Positions 31,695 to 43,700 of a stretch of DNA of 64,000 nucleotides are shown in pieces (the stretch's first letter is position 1; every line of letters starts with the position of its first letter). Location: contig JAZBRS010000023.1 in assembly GCA_037176725.1 (NCBI GenBank), forward strand, positions 25,663,001 through 25,727,000, written 5' to 3'. The position numbers were made by a program, and so were the translations under genes. The notes beneath the pieces are model-generated. The model saw only the letters and a list, made by a program, of their open reading frames with translations, made no database searches and was not told where the DNA came from. The DNA is from Posidonia oceanica (lineage: Eukaryota > Streptophyta > Magnoliopsida > Alismatales > Posidoniaceae).

Positions 31695-33100
31695 CGAGCG
31701 CCAATGCCCAGATCAGCCGCCGGTCCGGCATACCCTCCACAAGCACACTAGAAGACTCAGAGGAGGAAGCACTAGCAGTACAAACAGCAGCAGCAACAGA
31801 ACAGAAAACAGAATCAGCAGCAGAATCATCAGCAGTGTCAGTAGCAGAATCGGCAGAGCAATCAACAGAATCAGCAGAGCAGTCAGCAGAATTGGTCATG
31901 CTAGAGCAGACAGAAGAAGTTGCCAGGACGGAGGTCGCGCACCGAGGCTACAAGAATACTCGAGTGAGCGTGACCATCCTGAAGCATCACTAGGGCCAAG
32001 CAGTGGAACATGTACACTCTTTCAACATCACAAATCCTTCTTTTGAGAAAGAGATCCTCCCGGAACTTATTGCTTATGGAGAGGAGGACGATACGGGCGT
32101 GGATGAGACTGACGAACCATTGCTCGAGTTCCGGCCCTATGACGACGACCCAAAAGGCCCCAACCTCCATGTTGAAGAAGAAACAGAGGTTGTCAACATC
32201 GGCACAGCTGAGGAAGTCAGAGAAGTTCGTATCAGTGCCCAGCTGTCCTCCCAGGCTCGAGCAGAGTTCATCGCATTCTTGAAAGAATATGCGGATGTCT
32301 TCGCCTGGAGTTACGAGGATATGGTTGGCCTTGACATAGAGATAGTGGTACATAACCTGCCCTTGAACCCGGATGCCAAGCTAGTGAAGCAGAAGCTAAG
32401 AAGATGGCGACCACAGTGGCTGCTCATGATCAAAGAAGAGATAATGAAGCAGCTCAGAGTCAATTTCCTCAAGGCCGTCCTTTATCCTGAATGGCTGGCA
32501 AACATTGTACCTGTGCCCAAGAAAGATGGCCGAGTCCGGATCTGCATCGACTATAGGGACCTGAACAAGGCGAGTCTCAAGGACGACTTCCCATTGCCTC
32601 ACATTGACGTCCTGGTCAACAACACGGTGGGCCACAAGATGCTTTCCTTCATGGACGGCTTTTCCGGATATAATCAGATTAAGATGGCAGAAGAAGACAT
32701 GGAAAAGACTTCATTCATCACCCCTTGGGGAGTCTTCTGCTACCAAGTCATGCGGTTCGGTCTGAAGAATGCTGGCGCAACTTATCAGAGGGCCATAACT
32801 GCCCTGTTCCACGACCTCATGCACCAAGAAGTGGAGGTCTATGTAGACGACATGATTGCTAAAACCAGAGAGCCTGAAGATCATCTTGCTTGTCTAAAAA
32901 AGCTCTTTGACAGTCTACGGAAGTACAAGCTGCGCCTGAACCCCAACAAGTGTGTATTCGGGGTGTCTTCTGGCAAACTGCTCGGCTACATTGTTAGCCA
33001 AAGGGGGATTGAGGTGGACTCGATGAAAGCAAAAGCCATCGTGGACATGCCACCCCCCAGAACAGAAAAGGAGGTTCGAGGCCTGCTCGGGCGTTTATAG
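31695..33100 (+). pseudogene. E2 Pol linker and reverse transcriptase
   Basis: The linker (Glu/Ser/Ala-rich, 31740-31920) carries TAG 31991-31993 after ILKHH, where E1 has CAG and E3 also has TAG. The RT part is open from 32003 to TAG 33098-33100 (CAG in E3). It has EYADVFAWSYEDM, PVPKKDGRVRICIDYRDLNK, FSGYNQI, FITPWGVFCYQ and the catalytic YVDD at 32840-32851. MRFGLKNAGATYQ replaces the near-universal MPFGLKNA, a change likely to harm the enzyme. Confidence 0.9.
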
Positions 33101-34228
33101 TATATCAGTCGCTTCATTGCACAGCTTACGCCCATCTGTGAACCCATATTCAAGCTCCTGAAGAAGAACGCACAAATCGACTGGAGCGAGGAGTGCCAGA
33201 CTGCCTTTGCCAAGATCAAGCAGCTGTTGGTCAAGCCTCCTGTCCTGGTTCCTCCCACACCAAGGAGGCCTTTGCTTCTCTACCTTTCTACTACGCAGCA
33301 TTCCATGGGCGCCGTCTTGGGCCAACATGACGAATCTGGTAGAAAGGAGCGCGCCATCTATTACCTGAGCAAGAAGTTTAATGAATGCGAAACCAGGTAC
33401 AACACACTAGAGAAGACCTACTTATCCCTAGTCTGGGCTGCACGGAAACTAAGGCACTATATGATGGCATACCCAGTTCAGCTCTTGTGCCGGCATGACC
33501 CCATCAAGTTTCTCTTTCAAAAGCCGGCCATGGTGGGCAGATGTGTTAAGTGGCAGGTGTTATTGTCTCAGTACGACATCACCTTTGTCACATAGAAATC
33601 CATAAAGGGCCAGGCCATGGCAGACCATCTTGCTGATCTCCCTCTGCCTGAATACCAACCCCTTCAGATGCAGTTCCCTGACGAGGACATCCTTTTTACG
33701 ATGGAGGACTCTGAGGAGAAAGATCCGGAAGAACAAGAGGAATGGCAGCTCTACTTTGATGGCGCTGTCAACAAAAAGGGCCGAGGCGTAGGCGCAGTGC
33801 TGACCACGCCCCAAAGACAGATGATTCCTTTCGCGAGGAAGCTGACTTTCACCTGCACAAACAATGAAGCAGAATATGAAGCATGCATCCTAGGATTGAA
33901 AGTCGCCCTCGAGCATAAGGCGCAGAAGCTGCATGTGCACGGCGATGCCATGCTGGTGATTTCTCAAGTGAATGGCGATTGGAAGACAAAAGATCCCAAA
34001 CTTGTGCCATATCACGAACACCTGCTGAGGCTGATGGAAGAATTTGAGAGCATCTACTTCACATATATGAACAGAGCAAAAAACGCGTACGCAGATGCAT
34101 TAGCAACTCTGGCATCCTGGCTCAGTATACCCGAAGACAGTACAGTAGATGTATCACTTACCTGCATAGAGCAGCCTGCGCATTGCATGAACATAGAAGA
34201 GGCAGATGCAGCAGAGGAGCAGCCCTAG
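33101..34228 (+). pseudogene. E2 RNase H and archaeal-type RNase H
   Basis: These are the same two modules as in E1. The Ty3-type RNase H is at about 33230-33595 and ends at TAG 33593-33595 (CAG in E1). The archaeal-type module is at about 33735-34130 (LYFDGAVNKKGRGVGAVL, NNEAEYEACILGL, HGDAMLVISQV, YADALATLAS) with its acidic residues intact. It ends at TAG 34226-34228, where E1 has TGG. Confidence 0.88.
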
Positions 34229-35465
34229 TATCAAGACATAAAAGCTTTCCTGGAGTCTGGTAATCTTCCGCCTGGCACCACTGCAGAAGACAAGAGAACT
34301 TTGGCGCATCTGGCGTCAAAGTATGTGTTGAGGGCTGGGCAGCTATACAGAAGATCATATAATCAGATGCTACTACGCTGCCAGAACAAATCGGAGGCTG
34401 ACATGCTGATGCTTCAAGTGCATGCAGGGACCTGTGGCCCGCACATGAACGGCGTCCTCCTAGCCAAGAAGATCATGCTCCAAGGATATTTCTGGCAGAC
34501 CATGGATGCGGACTGCTGCCGGTTTGTGCGTAAATGCCACAACTGCCAGATCCATGGTAACTTCATTAGGGCCCCCCCACAACAGCTGCATAACATGTCT
34601 TCGCCATGGCCCTTCTCCACCTGGGGGATCGATGTCATTGGCGCCATCCACCCTGCTGCTTCAAATGGTCATCGCTACACTGGTAGCAATCGATTACTTT
34701 ACCAAGTGGGTGGAAGCGGCCTCTTATAAGACAGTCACCGCTGTGGCAACAGAAAAGTTTATCAGGAACAATATCGTTGCCCGATATGGGGTCCCGCACT
34801 CTGTCATCTCTGATAATGGCACAAACTTCATTGCCAAAAGGACCGAGGAATACCTGCAGAGCCTCAAGATCAAGCATCATAGATCCTCGCCCTATCGGCC
34901 ACAGATGAACGGAGCGGTGGAGTCTGCAAACAAGAACATTGTTAAAATCCTGAAGAAGATGGCAGAAACCCACAAGGATTGGCATGACAAGCTCCCGTAC
35001 GCGCTCTGGGCGTACAGGACATCAATCCGGACCTCGACGGGAGCCACCCTGTACTCTCTGGTGTACGGCATGGAAGCGGTGTTGCCTGTCGAAGTAGAGA
35101 TCCCCTCACTGTGGATCCTACGAGAAGCTGAGTTGGAAGAGGCAGAATGGGTCGAAGACCGCTGCGTCCAACTCAATCTGATTGATGAGCACAGACTGCA
35201 AGCTATGCACAACGCTCACTGTTACCAGAAGCAGATGGCTAGAGCATTCTTGAAGAAAGTCCAGCCCAGAAACTTTCAGCCAGGAAATCTCGTTCTGCGT
35301 GCCATTCATTTACCTGATGGTCGAGGCAAATTCCGACCTAACTAGCGTGGCCCCTTTGTGGTCAAGCAGATCTTCTCGGGTGGCGCTGTAACTCTTGAGG
35401 ACATGGACCAGGTCGAGCAGTCCGAGCCGGTCAACTTGTGCTACCTCAAGAAATACTATCAGTAG
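34229..35465 (+). pseudogene. E2 integrase (frameshifted)
   Basis: The HHCC finger (HAGTCGPH ... CHNCQ) is at about 34420-34555, and the first catalytic Asp lies in WGIDVIG (about 34630). Two bases are missing near 34678 relative to E1, moving the frame; ISDNGTNF and MNGAVESANK carry the second Asp and the Glu in the new frame. TAG 35343-35345 replaces TGG in the WRGPFVV motif. The natural end YLKKYYQ-stop is at 35463-35465. The frameshift differs from the one in E1, so the two were lost independently. Confidence 0.9.
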
Positions 35466-36827
35466 CCTGGCGCGGCCATCGCAGATCATTCTCCTTCATC
35501 CCACCTCTTGTACTCCCACCCTTTGCACACTTTCGCCCCTCTTCTCATTCCGCTTCCCCTGCCTTTACCTCTGTACATCTTCATACACCGCTTTGCTCTA
35601 TCTTCTCCTACATTCCCGTACGTTCCGTCCCTTATCCCCTTTATAATCATCATCGTCATCCTCTCAAATCATGCATTGCATATTGCCCGGTGATGAGAAC
35701 CGGAGATGCTTGCCTGCTGCGGAAGGAGCCTCCCGACCTCACCTAACACTACTTAGATGCCCTAGCTAGTGAGGGAGCCACCACTCAGGGAGAGCGGGCG
35801 AAATGCCCAAACACCTAAGGACTTACACTTCTAAAAGAATGCTAGGCGTTAGCCAGGAAGGAACACATGCCCATGCCTGGATGCACAAGAAAAGAAAGAA
35901 AGAGAGAGCCAGAATTCACACCAGAAAGCCTTAGCCCCCATGTCTCAGAAGCCAGGCACCCACTTCCTCTAGGGTAGGGATAGCGGAGACCTGCAAGCCA
36001 AAAAAAAGAAGAAGAAAAAAAAGAGAAAAGAAGAAAAACAAAAAGACAAACAACAAAAAAAAAGAGAGGAAGAAGAAAATGATAGAAAAAAAAGGGGAAA
36101 AAGCAAAAATCAACTCCAAAAAATGAAGGCAAGCAGAGCAATCTCGCACCTTTCACCTACCCTAGAGAAGACTCAAAATTCAAGCCAGGTCCTCCTTGTC
36201 TCCAAGATAGGAATAGGGGGAGCCCTGCACACCTACATAGAAGCAAGAAAGACAAGAAAGAGGAAAAGAGTAAGTGTAAGTCCTTAAGAGTTTGATATGT
36301 AGCCCGCCCTTTCTACACCACCGCCAAACATCACCAGCACCCTTTCCTAGAGTGCCACCAACAAGTTAGGAGTCTGAGTAGAGTCCAGTGAGTCAGGGAC
36401 CGCTCCATTCCTAAGACAGCAGGCACTAAAGCATTCCGTATGCTGAGGGCAAACCCCTCTAATCATTAATCATGCATACATCTGCGTTTTCAATCGTCTC
36501 ATCCCCCTTTAATCATTCTGCCTTGCAAGATCTGCTCTGGTACTGAGACAGTACTCCTACTCAGCACGCGTTGGCACCATCGAGCTGCCCTGGTCCAGGA
36601 CTCCTGCCAGTCCCCGCCTCCGTGCCAACAGAATCCCCTACTTATATGTGCTTAATTGCCATGCTCTGAATGTTTACTGCTAAATATGTTGAACTGCTTT
36701 ACCGGTCTTAGAATCTGCTTACAGTCAATGACTATGTACTAGAAGGAAGTCTGATGATCTACAGTCTTGGTAATAGGTACCTGAAGATCCTGCAGCAACT
36801 ATCTGCCTACATTCTGCGACCTGTGCA
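35466..36827 (+). other. E2 spacer between integrase and extra ORF
   Basis: This is non-coding and parallel to E1 5934-7426. It has a purine-rich A-dominated tract at about 35995-36115 and a conserved phrase gtgagggagccacca at about 35768. I see no gene. Confidence 0.6.
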
Positions 36828-38030
36828 ATGGGATTTCCTACTTTGGTGACCCCGGCACACTGCTCTGAGACCCTGCGAGAATGGATCGGCAGGCTTACCC
36901 AAGAAGACTGCGAAAAGCTGCTCCTATGGGGTATTCCAACCAAGCTGCTGAAGGCCGCTGATGTGGAAGTAAGCCGCCATCTTCTGTGTGCCGCCACAAG
37001 GTTCTGGAAATCGGCACACCATGTCTTTCGCTTTGGCAGAACTGAACTAACACCCACGCTGGAAGAAGTGCGTCGGATCTGCTGCTTCTCCAAGATCATG
37101 GGGCCGCCTATCTTCATGAGGCGTGATGGATACCTTGTGGTCTTGAGCCAACTGACTGGGCTCCCTACTCGAAGCTGCCAACAAAGACTGATCTGCACCA
37201 GCGGGCCCGAACCCCTGCTTCGCCTAGTGCACTTTGATGATGTCATGAAAAAGCGTGTCGAACTCGGAGACGAGTTGTGGCTCCGAGGGTTTGTCATCCG
37301 TTTCCTGGGCGAGCTGATCTTTACTCATGGTCGACTGACAGTGGCCATCAAGGTTGTGGAAATAGCACTTGCTGTGGTGACCCGGCAGATAGACCTGGCA
37401 CCGGTTGTTCTGGCAGAAACATACCGCGGGCTGGACCGCATCTCACATCGCTGCCGCCACTTCCATGGCTGCGGGGCACTTATACAAGTTTGGCTAGCCG
37501 CCCACTTAGAGATGGACCTTCTGTGCCCCCAGGTGCATGCTTTTGAAGCCTACTGCAGCAGCAGCCGTGCCAAGACAGTCAAGAGCGTCATGGAAGAATA
37601 TGAGAGGCTATCAGTGCTGACCGACGACGCAGTAACCTGGCGTATCATTCCCTCCATGGCCGAGCCATTCACTGTCTTCTTCAGTGCCCGCGACACGTGG
37701 CTGATTGTACTACCAGGATTTACTGCGGGTGTGGAGTACCATCTTATCAGGGTTATGCGCCAGTTTGGCTTCCGGTAGGGCGCCTTTGTTGACAGCACAG
37801 CACCCAAGCTTCTGCAGACATACCCTCTTAGCACGACTGCCCCAACAAAGAAGCTGGCCAATCTGATGCAGCATGGAGTGCGATCAACAGACATCGTAGC
37901 TGCGAGAGGTGTAGGATGTGCCCCTGAGTACCTGACCAAGGTCCAAGAGCTCTGGCCCATCAATGAAATCCCGCCAGGCGGCTCCCTGTTCCCCAACTCC
38001 AGGCAGTCGAAGAAGGCCCGAACTGGCTAG
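36828..38030 (+). pseudogene. E2 extra ORF, plant-mobile-domain/DUF7745-like, one stop
   Basis: It has the same 401-codon length as the E1 ORF, from MGFPTLVTPAHCSE to the stop at 38028-38030. One TAG at 37776-37778 replaces CAG (sense in E1), about 79% of the way along; otherwise the frame is uninterrupted. The conserved blocks are present: FRFGRTELTPTLEEVRRIC, LRGFVIRFLGELIFTHGR, LAPVVLAETYRGLD and FHGCGALIQVWLAAHL. Preservation of length and frame in two separately inserted copies whose pol genes are shredded is notable. Function unknown. Confidence 0.8.
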
Positions 38031-38411
38031 GGCACTTATGCAGCTACTATGTAGTTTCTTTTCAAGTCATGCTGTATCTTTTGGCCTGACACAGGCATGT
38101 AATCAACAGTTCCTTCAATGCAAAAGCATTTTCTGCTATCTGCTTGCACCCCAAGACTACTTAATACATTGCATAATCATTGCCAACCTCATATTGAGCC
38201 CTTTGGCCAGACTTGCAGCCAACACGACGCAGGAAAAGTCCTCAGCAGTCAATCCGGAGTACAGAATCTCTACAGACCCATGCCGTCAAGTCAAACCATC
38301 TAGCATCCCCAGCTGAGTCTCCGTCGGGCTGGTACCCCAAACTACTTGTTTGGCGAACATGACAGTTTTGTCTTCATCCTCTGCTTTTGATGCCAAGGAC
38401 GCACTGGCCAA
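38031..38411 (+). other. E2 3' UTR, unique part
   Basis: This is non-coding sequence matching E1 8630-9223 but with a single copy of the 83-bp unit found three times in E1. No other feature seen. Confidence 0.5.
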
Positions 38412-38438
38412 CCCCTGGTATCATCCTGATACCAGGGG
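38412..38438 (+). other. Perfect 11-bp-stem hairpin in E2 3' UTR
   Basis: CCCCTGGTATC (38412-38422), loop atcct, GATACCAGGGG (38428-38438). Compared with E1 (9224-9250) one pair changed on both arms while the flanks (ccaa ... catcttttgatcgcccctt) are conserved. Confidence 0.82.
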
Positions 38439-38480
38439 CATCTTTTGATCGCCCCTTGGTATCATTCTCCCTCTCTTTCC

Positions 38481-38505
38481 CCCATGATATTCCTGGTATC
38501 ATGGG
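38481..38505 (+). other. Second hairpin in E2 3' UTR
   Basis: CCCATGATA (38481-38489) pairs perfectly with TATCATGGG (38497-38505) across ttcctgg. The E1 counterpart is 9293-9317. Confidence 0.7.
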
Positions 38506-38534
38506 ATGATTCGCTCTCGCGAAACCCATTCATT

Positions 38535-39010
38535 TGCCGGTCGATAAGTCCGATATCTTATCATCTCTTTCCCTTTGCCGGCCGATAAGTTCGATATCTT
38601 ATCATTCCTTCATCCCCTCTTTGCCGGCCGATAAGTCCGATATCTTATCATTCTATTCTTTTATTCATTGGCCGGCCGATAAGTCCAATATCTTATCATC
38701 TCTTTCCCTTTGCCGGCCGATAAGTCTGATATCTTATCATTCCTTCATCCCCTCTTTGCCGGTCGATAAGTCCGATATCTTATCATTCTATTCTTTTATT
38801 CATTTGCCGGCCGATAAGTCCGATATCTTATCATCTCTTTCCCTTTGCCGGCCGATAAGTCCGATATCTTATCATCCCTTCACCCCCTCTTTGCCGGCCG
38901 ATAAGTCCGATATCTTATCATTCTATTCTTTTATTCATTTGCCGGCCGATAAGTCCGATATCTTATCACCCCTCTCCCTTTGCCGGCCGATAAGTCCGAT
39001 ATCTTATCAA
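38535..39010 (+). repeat. E2 array of GATAAG-N8-CTTATC palindromes, 11 copies
   Basis: The unit core ccgGATAAGTCCGATATCTT written in parts is: ccggccGATAAG, tccgatat, CTTATC. Copies occur near 38542, 38584, 38628, 38680, 38718, 38764, 38816, 38852, 38898, 38946 and 38988, separated by short ccttcatcccctcttt- or attctattctttt-type spacers. Each palindrome contains the I-box word GATAAG twice in opposite orientation. E1 has only about four copies. Confidence 0.9.
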
Positions 39011-39228
39011 TCCTTTCTTATCAATCACTCTTTTTCTTATCAATCACTCAATCCTTTTCTTATCAATCACTCTTTTTTTTATCAATCACTCAATCCTTTT
39101 CTTATCAATCACTCTTGTTCTTATCAATCACTCAATCAATCAATCAATCACTCTTTTTCTTATCAATCACTCAATCAATCAATCAATCACTCTTTTTCTT
39201 ATCAATCACTCAATCAATCAATCACTGC
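39010..39228 (+). repeat. TATCAATCACTC simple tandem repeat
   Basis: Repeated cttatcaatcactctttt and atcaatcaatca words fill this stretch. E1 has only a trace (about 9736-9790). It looks like slippage between the two palindrome blocks. Confidence 0.85.
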
Positions 39229-39234
39229 TCTCTC

Positions 39235-40265
39235 CGGTTGATAGGACTGTAAACTATCATCTTGGGCTGATCTCCGATCTGGCCCGCAGTTGTGTTATAC
39301 GGCTGACATCCAGTAACTGTCCCTCGTAATTGCACTTTCCGGTTGATAGGTCCGTAAACTATCATTCTCTGGCTGATATCCAAAACTATCACTTGCAATT
39401 ACGTTATACGGCTGATATCCAGTAACTATCCCTTGCAATTGCACTTTCCGGTTGATAGGCCCGTAAACTATCGCTTCCAGTTGATAGGATTGTAAACTAT
39501 CGCTTCCAGTTGATAGGACTGTAAACTATCGCTTTCGGTTGATAGGACCGTAAACTATCACCTGCAATTGCATTATACGGCTGATATCCAGTAACTATCC
39601 CTCATGATTGCGCTTTCCGGTTGATAGGTCCGTAAACTATTGCTCCCAGTTGATAGGTCCGTAAACTATTGCTCCCAGTTGATAGGTCCGTAAACTATCG
39701 CTTCCAGTTGATAGGCCTGTAAACTATCGCTTCCGGTTGATAGGACCGTAAACTATCGCTGCGCCAATCATGTTATATGGCTGATATTCCAGTAACTATC
39801 CCTCGCAAATGCCCTTTCCGGTTGATAGGACCGTAAACTATTGCTCCCGGATGATAGGTCCGTAAACTATCGCTTCCAGTTGATAGGCCTGTAAAACTAT
39901 CGCTTCCGGTTGATAGGACTGTAAACTATCATTCTCTGGCATTTGCGTTATACGGCTGATAACTAGTAACTATCCCTCATGGTTTGTGCTTTCTGGTTGA
40001 TAGGACCGTAAACTATCGCTCCCGGTTGATAGGTCCGTAAACTATCGCTTCCAGTTGATAGGCCTGTAAACTATCGCTTCCGGTTGATAGGACCGTAAAC
40101 TATCCTGCATAACCATGTTATACAGCTGATATCCAGTAACTATCACTCACAACTGCTTCCGGTTGATAGGTCCGTAAACTATCACTTCCGGTTGATAGGC
40201 CCGTAAACTATCGTTCTCGGTTGATAGGACCGTAAACTATCCGGCCGATAAGCCCGACATCTTAT
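39235..40265 (+). repeat. E2 array of GATAG-N9-CTATC and GATA-N9-TATC mini-hairpins
   Basis: Well over twenty copies of ggttGATAG, gwcYGTAAA-type loop, CTATC alternate with tacggctGATA-tccagtaac-TATC copies. The H3 copy at 39304 reads GACA/TGTC on both arms; those at about 39410, 39580, 39779, 39955 and 40134 read GATA/TATC. A few H2 copies are imperfect (CTATT near 39637, 39668 and 39838). The block ends in a GATAAG...CTTATC copy (about 40247). Confidence 0.88.
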
Positions 40266-40785
40266 CACCCTCTTCGCGCGACCTTGTCCCAGGAAGGCAA
40301 AGTCCCGCATCCCCTCGCGATAGGAGAGTCATCCCCTCTCCCCTCGCGCTTCTTTTGCTAGCTTGCTCCCCAGGCGGGGACAAGCTGCACTTTTTCTTTC
40401 TCGCCTTGTCGCGCAAGTTTGGCCTACCTGCCAGATCCTTGCGCCACATCGCGCCTTTCTTTTAGCATTTCTTTCACATCATCTCTGCACCTTCTTTGCT
40501 AGCATTACATACCAGTCTAACATCATCAGTATCATCTGCACCGCATCAGCATTCTTATCTGTACTAACTTTTGCACTAACATTTGCATTGCATCCACACT
40601 AGCATGCATTGTATGCATTGCATTTCATCCATCTGCATTTGCATTTTACATTGCGGCAACGAGCTACGACGTTCGGTGCATCTGCCGAATAAGTAACTCA
40701 CGCCAATAGCAAATTTTTGGCTCTCCGGTCGAATGGGGCGTCTTCTCAACCCTGAGCAGCGGTCTCGGTCGCCTTGACCTCGCTC
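40266..40785 (+). other. E2 3' UTR before polypurine tract
   Basis: This is non-coding and the counterpart of E1 10726-11254, with a GCAT-rich stretch (about 40520-40660). No gene. Confidence 0.55.
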
Positions 40786-40798
40786 AGGGAGGGGCATC
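40786..40798 (+). promoter_or_regulatory. E2 polypurine tract
   Basis: AGGGAGGGGCATC abuts TGTTGACACC of the 3' LTR and is identical to E1 11255-11267. Confidence 0.87.
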
Positions 40799-43700
40799 TG
40801 TTGACACCCCATTTCAACAAGGCTGAATTGGCAGGTCTCTCTGGCGGCTAGGAAAAACCCAAAATTACACCTTTCTCCTCACCCTTCCTTCCAAATCAAA
40901 ACCCCACCTCAAACTTCAAAACCAAACCTAGAACTACACCCATTTTCTAACCCAGAAAACCACCCCAAAACCCTCTCAAGACCTTACCCTGAAACCATCC
41001 AAGAACTTACCCTAAAACCATCCAAATGCAGGTCCAAATCCACACCACTCCCTTTCTCTTTCCCTCCAAAACCAGTCTAAACTCAACCTAAGATTACACC
41101 CCTTTCCTGAACCCAAAAATTAACCAAAAATCATAGGAAAACTCACCATCCCTGGCTTAACAAACCCACCAAAAATCCTAGAAACTTTCAAACCAAAACC
41201 ACCCCCAAAAATCCTAGGAAACTTAGGCAAAACTACCCTTTTTCTACACCTCAAAATCCTTCCAAAACTTTCTCAAAACCAAACCAAAACCCTAGGATCA
41301 AGACTAGAGACCCTAGACTGCACACTCAGCAAATTTCACTCCTTCTCGAAACCTCTAAAACCTCCTTTTGCCCAAATTATCCTTTTCTCTCTCCTAGATT
41401 ATCCTTTTCTCTCTCCTCTCTCTCTCCTGATTATCCTCCTTCTTTTCACCTCCTTTTCTCCCACTTTTTTGCCTGGCTATGGGCCCCCCTTGTTCTTCCA
41501 TCTGTTCTCAACCTTATTCCTATTTTTATCTTGTTTTTACCATTTTCTTTGATTTTCAAAAAATTACTTTCCTTCAACTCCTCTCTTTCCTATTTATTCC
41601 TCCATTTCTTCCTTTTCTTTTTCCTTTTCCCCTTCTTTTCCTCTCTTCCACTAAAGCCTTAAAAAACCTTTAAAAACATTTAAAACTCTAAAACAAAAGA
41701 GAAACAAATCAAAACCCCAAAAAGAAATAATTAAAAACTTAAACAAACAATTAAAAACAAAAACTAACTAAACCCAACTAAAAAGAGAAACTAAGAATGC
41801 AATCTAAAAAAAATACAAAACAAACAAAGGAAAATGCTATAAAATCAAGCAAAAAAACCAAAATATAATCAAAACAAACCAAAAGTAAAAACCTCATTAA
41901 AAATAATCAAAAAACAAATCAAAAAAAAGAAGAAGAAGAAAACAATTAAAAACATTAAGACAAGTAATTAAAAGACACTTAACAAACCTAAAAGAAACAA
42001 TCAAAAAACTTGAAACAGTTTAAAAACATTTAATTAAAAACTTAACAAGAAAAACTTAACTAAAAAATATTAAAAGAATTTAACAAACAAAATCAAAAAG
42101 CAATTTAAAAAAGACTTAAGAAAAAACTAAAGTCAAAAAACATAAAACTCCTCCTAACTAATTAAAAAGCAACCCATTAAAAAAGCCTAATTAAAAATCC
42201 CAACTTAACAAGAAAAATTTAACAAGGAAAACTTAACTAAAAAATATTAAAAAGAATTTAACTAACAAAATAAAAAGAGAAAACAATTTAAAGAAAACTT
42301 GAATCCTAAAAACTTAAATCAAAAGAGAAGTTTAAATAATTAAAACAATCAAAAAAAGAAAAACTTAAAAGAAGGAAACCATTAACAAATTCAAAAGAGT
42401 AATCAAGAAAAAAGAGAATTAAAAAAAACATTATGCTTTGAAACAAATCCAAAAAAAGAGAAATAAAAACTTAATCTTTTCTTTCTTTCTTTTCTTCTTT
42501 CTTTTTCTTTCCTATTTCTTCTTCTTCCTTTTTATTTTGATTTCTTTTCCCTTCCCCCCTCTGCTACAGCACACCTCTTTCTCCTCTCTGTCTGCTATCT
42601 CTTTTCTCAGCCACCCTACTCCCAACCCACTGCACACACCACCAGACCTGACCATCTGCACGCCCCTGCACCAGCCCAGACCGGCATGCGCCGCCCGTCG
42701 CGGCCGTGCCACCAGAGACCTGCCACCACCCCTCCTTGGCACTCAAGTGCCCGAACCCAAGCCATAACCCAACAGAGGAGTGGAACCAAGAAAAAAGACA
42801 ACAGAAGAGATCCAGAATTCACCCACAGACCTTCCTCTCTCCCTTGTACACTCCACCAGAAGAAAGAAGCCGAGCAACCCAAGAATTCAAAAGAAACCAG
42901 ACCATTTTGAACCCATTTTCTCTCCAAAAGCTTCCAACACACATCCTCCATTGAAGAACTTCCACTACAGGCATCCAAAAATTCCCAAACTCCACCATCG
43001 TACTCACCAAGCTCCCACCTTCACAACCCACCCAACATCTCACCACGAGACCTCCCACAGCCACCGCATTCCACTACAAACACTTGGGTCCTATTTCTGC
43101 CCGAAAACTTCAAACCTCCATAACTTCTTCCACACTCAGTGGAATTCACTTCCGCTTCTTCCCACGCGCTCCCCAGACAACCACCTAGCTGCCCGTGCCC
43201 TTGGTTCGGCCTGGAACGCCGCACATCGCCGTACCCACCTCGGCCTTCGCAGCAAGAGTCCTGCTGAACCAGATCTTGCACCGAGCCGTGGAGCTTGCTT
43301 CTGGAAGCTCCGTCATCCTCCTTGGGCTTCCGACAATGTCCCCGAGCCTCCCCAGCAGCAGCAGCCGCCGCTCCGCGTCGTCTCCACTCTCCTCCGGCCG
43401 GCCGAAAGCCACCCAGGTGGGTGGCCCTCTCCAGCGTGAGCAGCGGGTGAAAGAAGCCTCCTCTGGATTCTCCTCTTCCTCCTCTTGCTCCTCGGCTTTT
43501 CCCCGAGGCGTTTCGTCGCCTGTGCCGCCCGCACGAGCTCGCCGAACTCTCTTTCTTCTCCGGCGCCGGTCACCGGCGCTCCAACAGCAGCAGCTCTCCC
43601 ACGTGCTTCCGCCGCCGCCGATGCTTCGCCGGACCTCCTCCGCCTCCACCACATCACGCCGGTCTCCCCCGCAGCCTTCCCGCGCGGCGCCGAAGCTTCC

